From positions 1 to 31,445 of the forward strand of contig CAYWJH010000033.1 of the NCBI GenBank assembly GCA_964458555.1: a stretch of 31,445 nucleotides of DNA. Direction: 5' to 3'. Shown here in pieces: positions 16,132-23,668 of this stretch. The position numbers and the translations under genes were made by a program. Positions within the stretch are counted from its first letter, which is position 1. Each line of letters begins with the position of its first letter. Below the pieces are notes generated by a model, which searched no databases, had not been told where the DNA came from, and saw nothing but the letters and a program-made list of their open reading frames with translations. This DNA comes from SLST01 sp964458555 (GTDB taxonomy: Bacteria > Spirochaetota > Spirochaetia > DSM-27196 > SLST01).

Positions 16132-16160
16132 AGTCTACTGTCGATCGACGCGGGCGGCAA
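16132..16160 (-). promoter_or_regulatory. Candidate leaderless promoter of the phospholipase C-like gene
   Basis: On the minus strand TTGCCG (16160-16155), a 17-nt spacer and TAGACT (16137-16132) lie 6 nt before the ATG at 16125, so +1 falls on the ATG. Confidence 0.4.
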
Positions 16161-16195
16161 TTCGGTCGGGGCGCCGTCGGCGAGACGGCGGTTGG

Positions 16196-16224
16196 TTTAC
16201 AGGGCACGTGCAAACTTGTAGAGT
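16196..16224 (+). promoter_or_regulatory. Candidate sigma-70 promoter of ackA, with upstream dyad
   Basis: TTTACA (16196-16201), a 17-nt spacer and TAGAGT (16219-16224) predict a start near 16231 and a 20-nt leader. A perfect 7-bp inverted repeat (CGCCGTC at 16172-16178, GACGGCG at 16184-16190) lies directly upstream and could be an operator. Confidence 0.4.
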
Positions 16225-16250
16225 CATCGCATACCCGATTGGAGAAAACA

Positions 16251-17462
16251 ATGGCAACAACCCGTGAAGCAGGGCAGAAGATCCTCGTCATCAACTGCGG
16301 CTCCTCGTCCCTGAAGTACGAGGTCTACGAGATGCCCGCCCAGAACAGCCTGGGCAAGGGGCTGGTCGACCGCATCGGCATCGAGGACGGGTCGATCTCG
16401 CACGAAGGCGTCAACGGCACGTACGAGCGCGAGGTGGACATAGCAGACCACAAGCAGGGGATGGGCCTCGTGATCGAGGCGCTCACCGACGAGCACAACG
16501 GCATCGTCGAATCGCTCGACGAGATCGTCGGCGTGGGCCACCGCGTCGTGCACGGCGGCGAGGCGTATTCCGCGTCGGTCGTCATCGACGAAGAGGTAGA
16601 GGCGGCGATCGAGAAGAATATTGAGCTCGCCCCCATTCACAACCCCGCGAATCTCACCGGCATTCGCGAGGCGCGGACGGTCTTCCCGAGGCAGAAACAC
16701 GTGGCGGTCTTCGACACCGCCTTCCATCAGACGATTCCGCCGGCGGCGTACCTCTACGGGCTGCCCCGTGAGCTCTACGAGAAGTACCGCATCAGGCGCT
16801 ACGGATTCCACGGCACGAGCCATCGCTACGTCGCCTCGCGCGCCGTGGAGCTGTTGAAGCGCTCGTCCGACAATACGAACCTGATCACCTGTCACCTCGG
16901 TAACGGCTGCTCGGTCACCGCGATCAAGAACGGCCGCTCGATCGACACCTCGATGGGATTCACCCCCCTCGAGGGCCTGGTGATGGGTACGCGCTCGGGC
17001 GATATCGACCCCGCGATCATCTTCTTCCTCCTCGAGCGCGGCATGTCGCCCGACGAGTTGAACACGATGCTCAACAAGCAGAGCGGCCTCAAGGGTCTCT
17101 CGGGCATCTCGAACGATCTCCGCGACATAGAGGAGGCCGCGGAGCTCGGCGACCGGAACGCCGCCGATGCGCTCGACGTCTACGCGCACAAGGTGCGCCA
17201 GTACATCGGCGCCTACGCGGCGAATATCGTGAAGGTCGACATGCTCGTGTTCACCGGCGGGGTCGGCGAGCACGGGACGCGGATGCGCGAGCGCATCTGC
17301 CGTCAGCTCGAGAACCTGGGCATCGTCATGGACTACCGCAGGAACCTGGAGAACGGGCCTCGTCGCGGCATCATCTCCATGGACTACTCGCCCACGACGA
17401 TCGTCGTGCAGCCGACGAACGAGGAACTGCAGATCGCCCTTGACACCTTTGAGCGGATCTGA
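16251..17462 (+). CDS. ackA: Acetate kinase
   Basis: The 403-residue ASKHA-fold kinase interconverts acetyl phosphate plus ADP and acetate plus ATP. Landmarks are ILVINCGSSSLKY with Asn15, GHRVVHGG with Arg98, VFDTAFHQT with Asp155, GFHGTSHRYV with His187, HLGNGCS, MGFTPLEGLVMGTRSGDIDP and FTGGVGEHG. The start at 16251 is preceded by TTGGAG. No pta gene lies next to it. The end overlaps the DUF2779 gene by 23 nt, indicating co-translation with it. Confidence 0.97.
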   Translation: MATTREAGQKILVINCGSSSLKYEVYEMPAQNSLGKGLVDRIGIEDGSISHEGVNGTYEREVDIADHKQGMGLVIEALTDEHNGIVESLDEIVGVGHRVVHGGEAYSASVVIDEEVEAAIEKNIELAPIHNPANLTGIREARTVFPRQKHVAVFDTAFHQTIPPAAYLYGLPRELYEKYRIRRYGFHGTSHRYVASRAVELLKRSSDNTNLITCHLGNGCSVTAIKNGRSIDTSMGFTPLEGLVMGTRSGDIDPAIIFFLLERGMSPDELNTMLNKQSGLKGLSGISNDLRDIEEAAELGDRNAADALDVYAHKVRQYIGAYAANIVKVDMLVFTGGVGEHGTRMRERICRQLENLGIVMDYRRNLENGPRRGIISMDYSPTTIVVQPTNEELQIALDTFERI

Positions 17463-18957
17463 GCTCCGTATCACCGCGAGCGACTATCTGCTCTACCGGC
17501 GCTGTCCGCGCTCGCTGCACCTGCGGCTGAGCGGCGAGGAGCTGCCGTTGCGGTTCGAGGCCGACCGGCTCTACCCGGTAGCCTCCGAGCGGTCGCGGGT
17601 GCGAAGGCTTGCGCGGCGCCGGTTCCCGCGGGGCGTCGCGGCCGGGCCGCTCCCGGAGGCCGGCGGCGCGGATGCGGACGCAGGGACGGTTCGCGCGCCC
17701 GGCGACCGGCCGCTATTCGACGCGCGCTGCTCGTACGCGCCGTTCGAGGCTACCGCCGACGTCTGGTACCGGACGAAGCCCGACGGGATGGCTGCGCTCC
17801 TCGCCCGCGAGGGAACGAGCGTCAAGGAGGCCTCCCTGCGCGAAGCGGCCTTCCTCGACTACTGCTTCGCCGGATGCGGCGAGCGGCCCCGGCGAATCCT
17901 TCTCCTCCACGTCGACAAGACCTACGAGCGATCCGGCGAGCTCGACCTGGACGCGCTGTTCGTCGAGCGCGACCTCACCGGTCGCGTTCGAAAGATGCGC
18001 GCCGAGACGGAGGCTGAGCTCGAGGCGCTTCGGCGCGAGCTCGACACCGACCCGACGCTCGTCCGGTACCGGAACACGCTGTGCCATCGGCCGCGGAGCT
18101 GCCCCGTCTGTTCGCAGGACCTTCCGGAGGTGACCGTCGACCACGTGAGTAGCCTGCACCGCGGAGGACCGCTCGTCGCCGAGCTCCTCGAGGACGGGAT
18201 CACGACGATCCCCGAGGTGCCCGTCGATCGGCTCGCCCATCGGCGGCAGGAGATCCAGCGCAGGACGCTGATCGAGCGCCGCCCGCACGTCGACACGGGG
18301 GAGCTCCGCGGCTTCCTCGAGCGTCTGCGCTACCCGGTCTGCTACCTCGACTTCGAGGCGACGAGCACCGCCGTGCCGCCCTTCGACGGCGTCAGGCCGT
18401 GGGAGCACGTTCCCTACCTCTACTCGCTGCATCGCGAGTACCCCGACGGGTCGATCGACCACCGTTCGTTCATGACCGATCCGGGCACCGACGGCCGGGT
18501 CGCCATGGTCGAGCGGTTGGTCGCGGACGCCGGGGGATGCGGTGCGCTCGTCGTCTACAGCGCGGGGTTCGAGCGCGGTCTCCTGCAGCGCCTCGCCGAG
18601 ATCGTCCCGGAGCACGCGGAGGCGATCGATCGGCTCGTGCGCCGCATCGTCGACCTGCTCGACCCGTTTCGCGAGTTCGACTACTACCATCACGAGCAGC
18701 GAGGGAAGGTGAGCCTGAAGACCGTCCTGCCGGTTCTCACGCGACGCGACTACTCCGAAGAGGCGGTACAGGACGGCTACACGGCCAACCTCGCGTACCG
18801 TTACCTCGCCGAGTTCCCTTCGCTCGACGAACAGGCGCGTACACGGCTCCTCGAGGATCTGACGAGCTACTGTGCGATGGATACGATGGCCATGGTGCAC
18901 ATCGTGCAGGAACTGCGGCGGGTTACCGAGGGGGAGGGGACCGTCCCGGGACGGTGA
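17440..18957 (+). CDS. DUF2779 protein: Cas4-like N-terminus plus RNase H-fold C-terminus
   Basis: The protein of about 505 residues has two parts. The N-terminal half resembles a Cas4-type PD-(D/E)XK nuclease with iron-sulfur cysteines: Cys22 (YRRCPR) and a late cluster LCHRPRSCPVC. Its core is degenerate: the usual E-x-K strand reads ALLAREGTSVKE. The C-terminal half (about 300-490) is DUF2779, with YLDFEA (Asp304, Glu306), VPYLYSLH, LVVYSAGFE, a DLLDPF...YYHHE segment and KVSLKTVLPVL, similar to DEDD exonucleases. It probably acts on nucleic acid, but the substrate is unknown. The start is uncertain: I used TTG at 17440 inside ackA because no ATG precedes the conserved ITASDYLLYRRCPR. Confidence 0.82.
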   Translation: MTPLSGSELRITASDYLLYRRCPRSLHLRLSGEELPLRFEADRLYPVASERSRVRRLARRRFPRGVAAGPLPEAGGADADAGTVRAPGDRPLFDARCSYAPFEATADVWYRTKPDGMAALLAREGTSVKEASLREAAFLDYCFAGCGERPRRILLLHVDKTYERSGELDLDALFVERDLTGRVRKMRAETEAELEALRRELDTDPTLVRYRNTLCHRPRSCPVCSQDLPEVTVDHVSSLHRGGPLVAELLEDGITTIPEVPVDRLAHRRQEIQRRTLIERRPHVDTGELRGFLERLRYPVCYLDFEATSTAVPPFDGVRPWEHVPYLYSLHREYPDGSIDHRSFMTDPGTDGRVAMVERLVADAGGCGALVVYSAGFERGLLQRLAEIVPEHAEAIDRLVRRIVDLLDPFREFDYYHHEQRGKVSLKTVLPVLTRRDYSEEAVQDGYTANLAYRYLAEFPSLDEQARTRLLEDLTSYCAMDTMAMVHIVQELRRVTEGEGTVPGR

Positions 18958-18996
18958 GGGCCCGCCGGAGCGCGGGTTCGCAACGAGAGCGACCGC

Positions 18997-19026
18997 CGGG
19001 CCCGCGGATCGCCTCCCGCGGGCCCG
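18997..19026. terminator. Hairpin between convergent genes, without a T-run
   Basis: A perfect 11-bp GC stem (CGGGCCCGCGG at 18997-19007, CCGCGGGCCCG at 19016-19026) has an 8-nt loop. Neither strand has a T-run after it, so it is either a weak or non-canonical terminator for both genes or only an mRNA end stabiliser. Confidence 0.4.
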
Positions 19027-19034
19027 AAAGGCGG

Positions 19035-20957
19035 CTACACGTTTTCGAAGAGCTCTGCGATCTCCGACGCGTACTTGTCGGCGATCACGTGTCGCTTCAC
19101 TTCCTGCTTCTGCGACAGCTCGTCGCCGATCGAGAGCGGACCGGCGATCAGCTTGAAGCGGCCGATGCGCTCGAAGGGACGGAACCCGCTCTTCGCGCTG
19201 ATCTGTTCGCGCACCACGTCGCCGATGGCCTCCTGGATCCGCTCTTCGGAGAGCAGCGAGACGTCGAAGGCCGTGTTCTTGTCCACGATTCCGCGCTCGA
19301 TCGCCATCTGCAGCAGCGCGTCAGGATTCGGCACGATGAGTACGCCGAGGATGCGCTGATCCTGGCCCTCGAGGATCGCGTGGTCGATGAGCGGGCTTTC
19401 GGTGAGCTTCTGCTCGATGGGTAACGGCTCGACGTTCTCCCCTCCCCGCAGCACGATCGTGTCCTTCGCGCGGCCGGTAATCTTCAGCTCGTTGTCCCAG
19501 GTGAGCATGCCCAGGTCGCCGGTATTGAGCCAGCCGTCGTCGCCGAGCATCCGGGCGGTCTCGTCGGGCTGCCGGTAGTAGCCCTTCATCACCTGCGGGC
19601 CGCGCGCCATCACGACCCCCTGACGGCCCGGAGGCAGCGGCTGTCCGGCTTCGTCGAGGATGCGGATCTCCGTCCCCGGGAAGACGGGTCCGACCGTCGA
19701 GGGGACCGGGTGATGCTGATCGCGAACCCCGAGGACGGGACCGGTTTCGGTGAGTCCGTAGCCCTCGAGCAGCAGGATGCCCGCGGCCTGGAAGAACGCA
19801 TCAACCGACGAGGGCAACGCGCCGCCGCCGGAGATCCCAGCGACGAACCGACCGCCGAGCCTGCCCTTGATCTTGCCGAAGACGAGCGCGTTACCGAGCG
19901 CCCGCAACGGCCACATGGCGACCCAGGGCAGGAACGCGCCGACCGTGTCAACGATCCGATTGCGCTTGCTGAACCGCGGGAGGCAGCCTTTGAGCATGTT
20001 GTCGAAACGCGCGTGGGTGCTCCCGAGGCTCACGAAGAAGTGGAACAGCCCCTGTTTCACGGCGCTCTGGGTCTTCACGTTCCGGTAGACGCCGGCCATG
20101 ATCGCCTCCCAGATCCGCGGTACCGACGCCATCCAGGTCGGCCGGACCTTCTGGAAGTCCTCGAGCATGATCTTGCCGATCGGTTTCGAGTAGGCGAGCG
20201 CGGAGGCCGACCCGAGCGAGACGTACTGCATGATTCGCTCGAAGCTGTGCCAGACCGGCAACACGCAGAGCCAGATGTCGCCCGGTCCCACGTCGATGAG
20301 ATCGGGAACGTGCTTGACCTGGTGAAGGAAGTTGCGGTGGGTCAGCATGACGCCCTTCGGCGTACCGGTGGTTCCGGAGGTGAAGATGACGGTCGCCGTG
20401 TCGTCGGTTTCGCCCTTCGCGACCTCTTCGCCGACGACGTTCGGATGGTCTGCCAGATAGGCGTCGCCGTCCTCGTAGACGCTCGTGATCGAGCGGACGC
20501 CGATTTTGCCGGCCTCGCTCTGGATGTCCTCGAGCGGTTCGGTCGCGTCCAGGATGATGATCGTCTTGAGCGTGGGGATATCGTCGCGGACGGAGAGGAT
20601 CTTGCGCGCCTGCGCGAGGTCTTCGGCGCAGACGAGCTCACACTCGGCGAAGCCGAGGATGTACGCGACGTCCCGGGGGACGGTGTCGTTGCCGCGGGGT
20701 ACGTCCGCGGCACCGATCGACAGGATGGCAAGATCGGCGATGAACCACTCGGCGCGGTTCTCGGAGATGAGACCGATGTGGTCTCCGCGTTCGACGCCCA
20801 TGCTCTTCAGCCCGGCGGCGAAACGCTCGACCGTCGCCCGCAGGTCGCGGTAGGGTCGCGGCTGAAAGACACCGTTCTCGTCCTTCGACATCTGGGCGGG
20901 GTAATCGGGGTACTTCTCGCCGATCTCTTCGAGTAGCTGTGGAATCGTTGGTTTCAT
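19035..20957 (-). CDS. Long-chain fatty-acid--CoA ligase (AMP-forming)
   Basis: This 640-residue ANL-superfamily enzyme activates fatty acids to acyl-CoA through an acyl-adenylate. Visible motifs are the P-loop TSGTTGTPKG at 193-202, LPVWHSFERI, GYGLTETGP, GWLNTGDLG and the hinge ITGRAKDTIVLRGGENVEP, with the C-terminal lysine region EVKRHVIADKYASEIAELFENV. VPRGNDTVPRD is a segment typical of the large spirochaetal homologues. A GAGGA precedes the ATG. The gene is separated from the secreted-protein gene upstream by an intrinsic terminator, so it probably has its own weak promoter or depends on read-through. Confidence 0.94.
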   Translation of the reverse strand: MKPTIPQLLEEIGEKYPDYPAQMSKDENGVFQPRPYRDLRATVERFAAGLKSMGVERGDHIGLISENRAEWFIADLAILSIGAADVPRGNDTVPRDVAYILGFAECELVCAEDLAQARKILSVRDDIPTLKTIIILDATEPLEDIQSEAGKIGVRSITSVYEDGDAYLADHPNVVGEEVAKGETDDTATVIFTSGTTGTPKGVMLTHRNFLHQVKHVPDLIDVGPGDIWLCVLPVWHSFERIMQYVSLGSASALAYSKPIGKIMLEDFQKVRPTWMASVPRIWEAIMAGVYRNVKTQSAVKQGLFHFFVSLGSTHARFDNMLKGCLPRFSKRNRIVDTVGAFLPWVAMWPLRALGNALVFGKIKGRLGGRFVAGISGGGALPSSVDAFFQAAGILLLEGYGLTETGPVLGVRDQHHPVPSTVGPVFPGTEIRILDEAGQPLPPGRQGVVMARGPQVMKGYYRQPDETARMLGDDGWLNTGDLGMLTWDNELKITGRAKDTIVLRGGENVEPLPIEQKLTESPLIDHAILEGQDQRILGVLIVPNPDALLQMAIERGIVDKNTAFDVSLLSEERIQEAIGDVVREQISAKSGFRPFERIGRFKLIAGPLSIGDELSQKQEVKRHVIADKYASEIAELFENV

Positions 20958-20971
20958 GCGTCCTCACTTAC

Positions 20972-21003
20972 AAAAAAAGGCTGCCTCCTTCAGGGAGACA
21001 GCC
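20972..21003 (-). terminator. Intrinsic terminator of the secreted-protein gene
   Basis: On the minus strand a 10-bp stem (21003-20994 with 20988-20979, one G-T pair) closes a 5-nt loop and is followed by seven T residues (20978-20972). Confidence 0.92.
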
Positions 21004-21034
21004 CAGTGTACACCGTTCCGGTCACGTCGCCAAA

Positions 21035-21781
21035 CTAGCGCCGGGTGACCTTGAAGTCGGCGAAGCTCAGCGCGAGGCTGTTGGTTCGCAGCGCCACGGA
21101 GTCACCGTCGAGGACCGACGGATCGACGTCGAAGTAGAACCAGAGCGATGGGTTGGTCGGGTCGGCGACCATGATGCGCCCCGTGTCGTAGTTGACGCGG
21201 ATCTTCATGGGAATCAGGCCTCCGAGGAACTGACCGAGGTCGTTCACCCCCATGGTGATGCCGATCTTTGCCAGCTCTGCCTGGATGTCCATGTTGTACG
21301 GGGTCAGGCTCATCGCGGCGTTCGATTCGCTCGCGTAGACCTGGCCGCGGAAGCCGAAGTGCTCCGGTGCGTCGCTCAGCACGTCTCTACGAGTGTCCAG
21401 GTTGAGCCAGAGCAGGTAGGACTCACCGGCGCCCCACGCGGGTCGTCCTGCGCGAGGTGGATTCTCGACGCCGACGTGGATGCCGAAGCCCGCGTGCAGC
21501 TGGTTGTTGCGCAGCGCGACCTGGTCCTCGAAGCCGCCGGCCTCGTAGCGCACCTTGAACGAGTATTCCAACTCGCCGCGCTGAGGAACCGTGCGGACGG
21601 CCCGGGCGAGGCCCGTGTCCGTATCCCGCTGAACCAGCATGCCGCCGCGGATGCGCCACTCACCAAAACCGGGGGTCCACTCGCCGAGAGTCTCGAAGCC
21701 ATCTTCGATGATGACCTGAGCGCTCGCCGCGAGAGGGAGAAGCATGAGCAGTGCCGCGAAGATGAGGGCAATCTTCTTCAT
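21035..21781 (-). CDS. Secreted or periplasmic protein of unknown function, probable beta-sandwich
   Basis: The 248-residue protein has a clear signal peptide (MKKIALIFAALLMLLPLAASA, cut before QVII) and no lipobox. The mature part is rich in beta-strand patterns: DGFETLGEWTPGFGEWRIRGGMLVQ at its start and LALSFADFKVTRR at its end. This start and end resemble LamG/concanavalin-like or 3-keto-disaccharide-hydrolase-like sandwiches. I do not recognise a specific family and see no catalytic motif. GGAGGA, a promoter and a strong terminator suggest a well-expressed single gene. A dyad covers the predicted transcription start. Confidence 0.8.
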   Translation of the reverse strand: MKKIALIFAALLMLLPLAASAQVIIEDGFETLGEWTPGFGEWRIRGGMLVQRDTDTGLARAVRTVPQRGELEYSFKVRYEAGGFEDQVALRNNQLHAGFGIHVGVENPPRAGRPAWGAGESYLLWLNLDTRRDVLSDAPEHFGFRGQVYASESNAAMSLTPYNMDIQAELAKIGITMGVNDLGQFLGGLIPMKIRVNYDTGRIMVADPTNPSLWFYFDVDPSVLDGDSVALRTNSLALSFADFKVTRR

Positions 21782-21813
21782 ATCCTATTCCTCCTAGCAG
21801 AAATTGATACCCT

Positions 21814-21830
21814 TTCACGTAAGGCGTGAA
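21814..21830. promoter_or_regulatory. Candidate operator TTCACG-TAAGG-CGTGAA
   Basis: A perfect 6-5-6 inverted repeat spans the predicted transcription start (about 21827) of the secreted-protein gene, a typical repressor position. It could also act as an mRNA 5' hairpin. Confidence 0.4.
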
Positions 21831-21833
21831 TCG

Positions 21834-21861
21834 AGTATATCATACTCTGATCGTGGCGCAA
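21834..21861 (-). promoter_or_regulatory. Candidate sigma-70 promoter of the secreted-protein gene
   Basis: On the minus strand TTGCGC (21861-21856), a 16-nt spacer and TATACT (21839-21834) predict a start near 21827 and a leader of about 46 nt that includes the GGAGGA. Confidence 0.5.
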
Positions 21862-21908
21862 CCACAACCGGAAAAGCCGCCGAACCGGGGATACTCTTGT
21901 GAGTTTTC

Positions 21909-21917
21909 TGTTATACT
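21909..21917 (+). promoter_or_regulatory. Extended -10 promoter of the alcohol dehydrogenase, leaderless
   Basis: TGTTATACT is an extended -10 whose last T lies 6 nt before the ATG at 21924, so the predicted +1 is the A of the ATG. There is no good -35 and no Shine-Dalgarno. Confidence 0.5.
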
Positions 21918-21923
21918 CCCGTT

Positions 21924-23147
21924 ATGCAACGCTTTACGGTCGCGCGAACGCCCCGCCTGGTCTTCGGTGCCGGATGCCTGGCCGAGTTGCCCGACCTTCT
22001 CGAGCGGTGCTCGGCGAGCCGGGTGCTCCTCGTCGTCAGTCGCTCCGCGCTCGCCGACGGCGCGACCCGCGACGGGCTGCTCGGCGCTCTCTCCACCGCC
22101 GGTATCGAGGCGACGAGCGAGCGATACGATCGGCTTCCCGACGACGGCGAGCCATTCACCGCGCCGCGCGGTCCGTTCCGAGAGGCGTCGCCCGACGTCG
22201 TCGACGCGCTCGCCGCCGCGTATCGGGCGGCGCCTCCGCACGCGGTCGTCGCGATCGGGGGAGGCAGCGCGATCGATACGGGTAAGGCGCTCGCCGCGGC
22301 GCTGCGCGAAGAAGGGTCGATCGTCGACGTCCTCGAGGGCGTCGGGACCCGCACCCCCACCGGCGCGTCGCTGCCCTTCTTCGCCGTGCCGACGACCGCG
22401 GGAACGGGCTCGGAGGCGACGAAGAACGCGGTGCTCTCGCGACCCGGTGACGACGGCTTCAAGAAGTCCTTGCGCCACGACGGCTTCGTGCCGGAGGTCG
22501 CGCTCGTCGACCCGGAGATGCATCTCTCGTGTCCGCGCGAGGTCACCGCCGCGAGCGGGCTCGACGCGATCACGCAGCTGCTCGAGGCCTACGTCTCCAC
22601 CGGCGCGACCCCCGTGACCGACGCGCTCGCGCTCGACGGTCTGGCCGCCGCGGGGCGGGCGTTCCTCCGCGTCGTCGAGCGTGGCGAGAGCGACCTCGAA
22701 GCGCGGGGAGACATGGCCTACGCCGCGTATCTTTCGGGCGTCTGCCTCGCGAACGCCGGGCTCGGCACGGTGCACGGCCTCGCCGGGGCCGCCGGCGCGG
22801 TGACCGACGTGCCGCACGGCGTATTCTGCGGCAAACTCCTGCCGCACGTCGTCGAGCGTACGGTCCACGCCGTGACCGGACGGCGCGACGCGCTGGGCAT
22901 CCTGGGCAAGTACGCGGCCGCCGGCCGTGCGCTCTCGGGCCGCTCGAGCGGTTCTCTCGAGGACCAGATTCAGATGCTCATTGCGAGGCTGAACGAGTTC
23001 GGGAGGGTAGGCGCGCTGCCGGGCCTCGGGGAGTACGGGTTCGACGACGCGACCATCGAACGGGTCGCCCGCGCGGGCGGCAACAAGGCGAACCCCTACG
23101 AGTTCACGTTGGAAGAGCGGATGGGGTTGATCGCGGCGTGCCGGTAG
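21924..23147 (+). CDS. Iron-type (group III) alcohol dehydrogenase
   Basis: The 407-residue NAD(P)-dependent oxidoreductase has the dinucleotide-binding GGGSAIDTGKA at 112-122, PTTAGTGSEAT at 156-166 and the metal region SGLDAITQLLEAY. By comparison with E. coli FucO the metal ligands should be Asp214, position 218, His284 (GTVHGLAG) and His298 (DVPHGV). Position 218 is Gln instead of His, a change I recall from other members of the family. A fermentative or aldehyde-detoxifying role is likely; the substrate is unknown. It shares a 142-nt region with the divergent secreted-protein gene. Confidence 0.93.
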   Translation: MQRFTVARTPRLVFGAGCLAELPDLLERCSASRVLLVVSRSALADGATRDGLLGALSTAGIEATSERYDRLPDDGEPFTAPRGPFREASPDVVDALAAAYRAAPPHAVVAIGGGSAIDTGKALAAALREEGSIVDVLEGVGTRTPTGASLPFFAVPTTAGTGSEATKNAVLSRPGDDGFKKSLRHDGFVPEVALVDPEMHLSCPREVTAASGLDAITQLLEAYVSTGATPVTDALALDGLAAAGRAFLRVVERGESDLEARGDMAYAAYLSGVCLANAGLGTVHGLAGAAGAVTDVPHGVFCGKLLPHVVERTVHAVTGRRDALGILGKYAAAGRALSGRSSGSLEDQIQMLIARLNEFGRVGALPGLGEYGFDDATIERVARAGGNKANPYEFTLEERMGLIAACR

Positions 23148-23195
23148 GGCGCCGGTGCCGGGCCTGCTACGTCGGGCCGGTGCAGCGCCTCTGCT

Positions 23196-23228
23196 ATGCA
23201 CTCTGACCCGAAGCTATGCAGCTTGAAT
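23196..23228 (+). promoter_or_regulatory. Candidate activator sites upstream of the second sigma-54 promoter
   Basis: CTATGCA occurs twice, 20 bp apart, with ATGCA starting at 23196 and 23216. The second continues as ATGCA-GCT-TGAAT, one mismatch from the ATGCA-N3-TGCAT dyad seen at 8071. The first keeps only the left half. Their centres lie at about -122 and -102 from the predicted start. Confidence 0.45.
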
Positions 23229-23297
23229 GGACTCCGGCCCGCGAACGGCACGATCGCGCCGAACGGCGCCCGCGAGAGTCCTCTGAGGCCGGCAGAT

Positions 23298-23313
23298 TGG
23301 CACGGTTCCTGCA
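23298..23313 (+). promoter_or_regulatory. Second sigma-54 (-24/-12) promoter
   Basis: TGGCACGGTTCCTGCA matches TGGCACGRNNNTTGCW except for the first T of TTGC, the same position that deviates in the promoter at 8164. The predicted start is about 23324, leaving a leader of 43 nt before the small gene at 23367. Confidence 0.72.
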
Positions 23314-23366
23314 GTTCATGCTGGTTCGCTGCCGGAGAGATCCGCCGGCGAGCCGGGAAGGAACCG

Positions 23367-23651
23367 ATGAGCCGTACCGACGAACTGGAGCAATGCGAGC
23401 GCCGCCTTCGCGAACTCGTCTCGTGTCGCGACGAGTCAGCCCCGGCGACACCGCCAGAAGCGCATCTTGAGGAGTCGGTGGTGGGCGAGCTCGCGTACGC
23501 CCAGATGCAGCTCGAGCGTCATCTCGCGGAAACCCGCGCGGACGACCGTGAGAACGAGCAATTCCGGCTCGAGCTCGCCATGCCCACCTTCACGTCGCTC
23601 AGGCTCTGGTATAACGTCACCAGGCCGCAGGCACAGCCCCCCGAGGAGTAG
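23367..23651 (+). CDS. Small charged helical protein of unknown function (94 aa), sigma-54 controlled
   Basis: The 94-residue product has a Glu/Arg-rich helical pattern at both 5-20 (ELEQCERRLRELVSC) and 32-70 (ELAYAQMQLERHLAETRADD), suggesting a coiled coil or helical hairpin. The tail contains LRLWYNVTRPQAQPPEE. It has two cysteines (Cys10, Cys20) and no membrane segment or signal peptide. I do not recognise a family. It is likely real: AAGGAA is well spaced before the ATG, codon use matches the neighbours, and a sigma-54 promoter with upstream sites precedes it. It ends 17 nt from the convergent pfp stop. Confidence 0.7.
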   Translation: MSRTDELEQCERRLRELVSCRDESAPATPPEAHLEESVVGELAYAQMQLERHLAETRADDRENEQFRLELAMPTFTSLRLWYNVTRPQAQPPEE

Positions 23652-23668
23652 GAACGGGCGCCGCTTCC

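Noticed and set aside
17440..18957. A Cas4-like protein as a sign of a CRISPR-Cas locus
   Set aside because: No repeats with regular spacing and no other cas genes are present. The C-terminal DUF2779 domain places it in a separate family.
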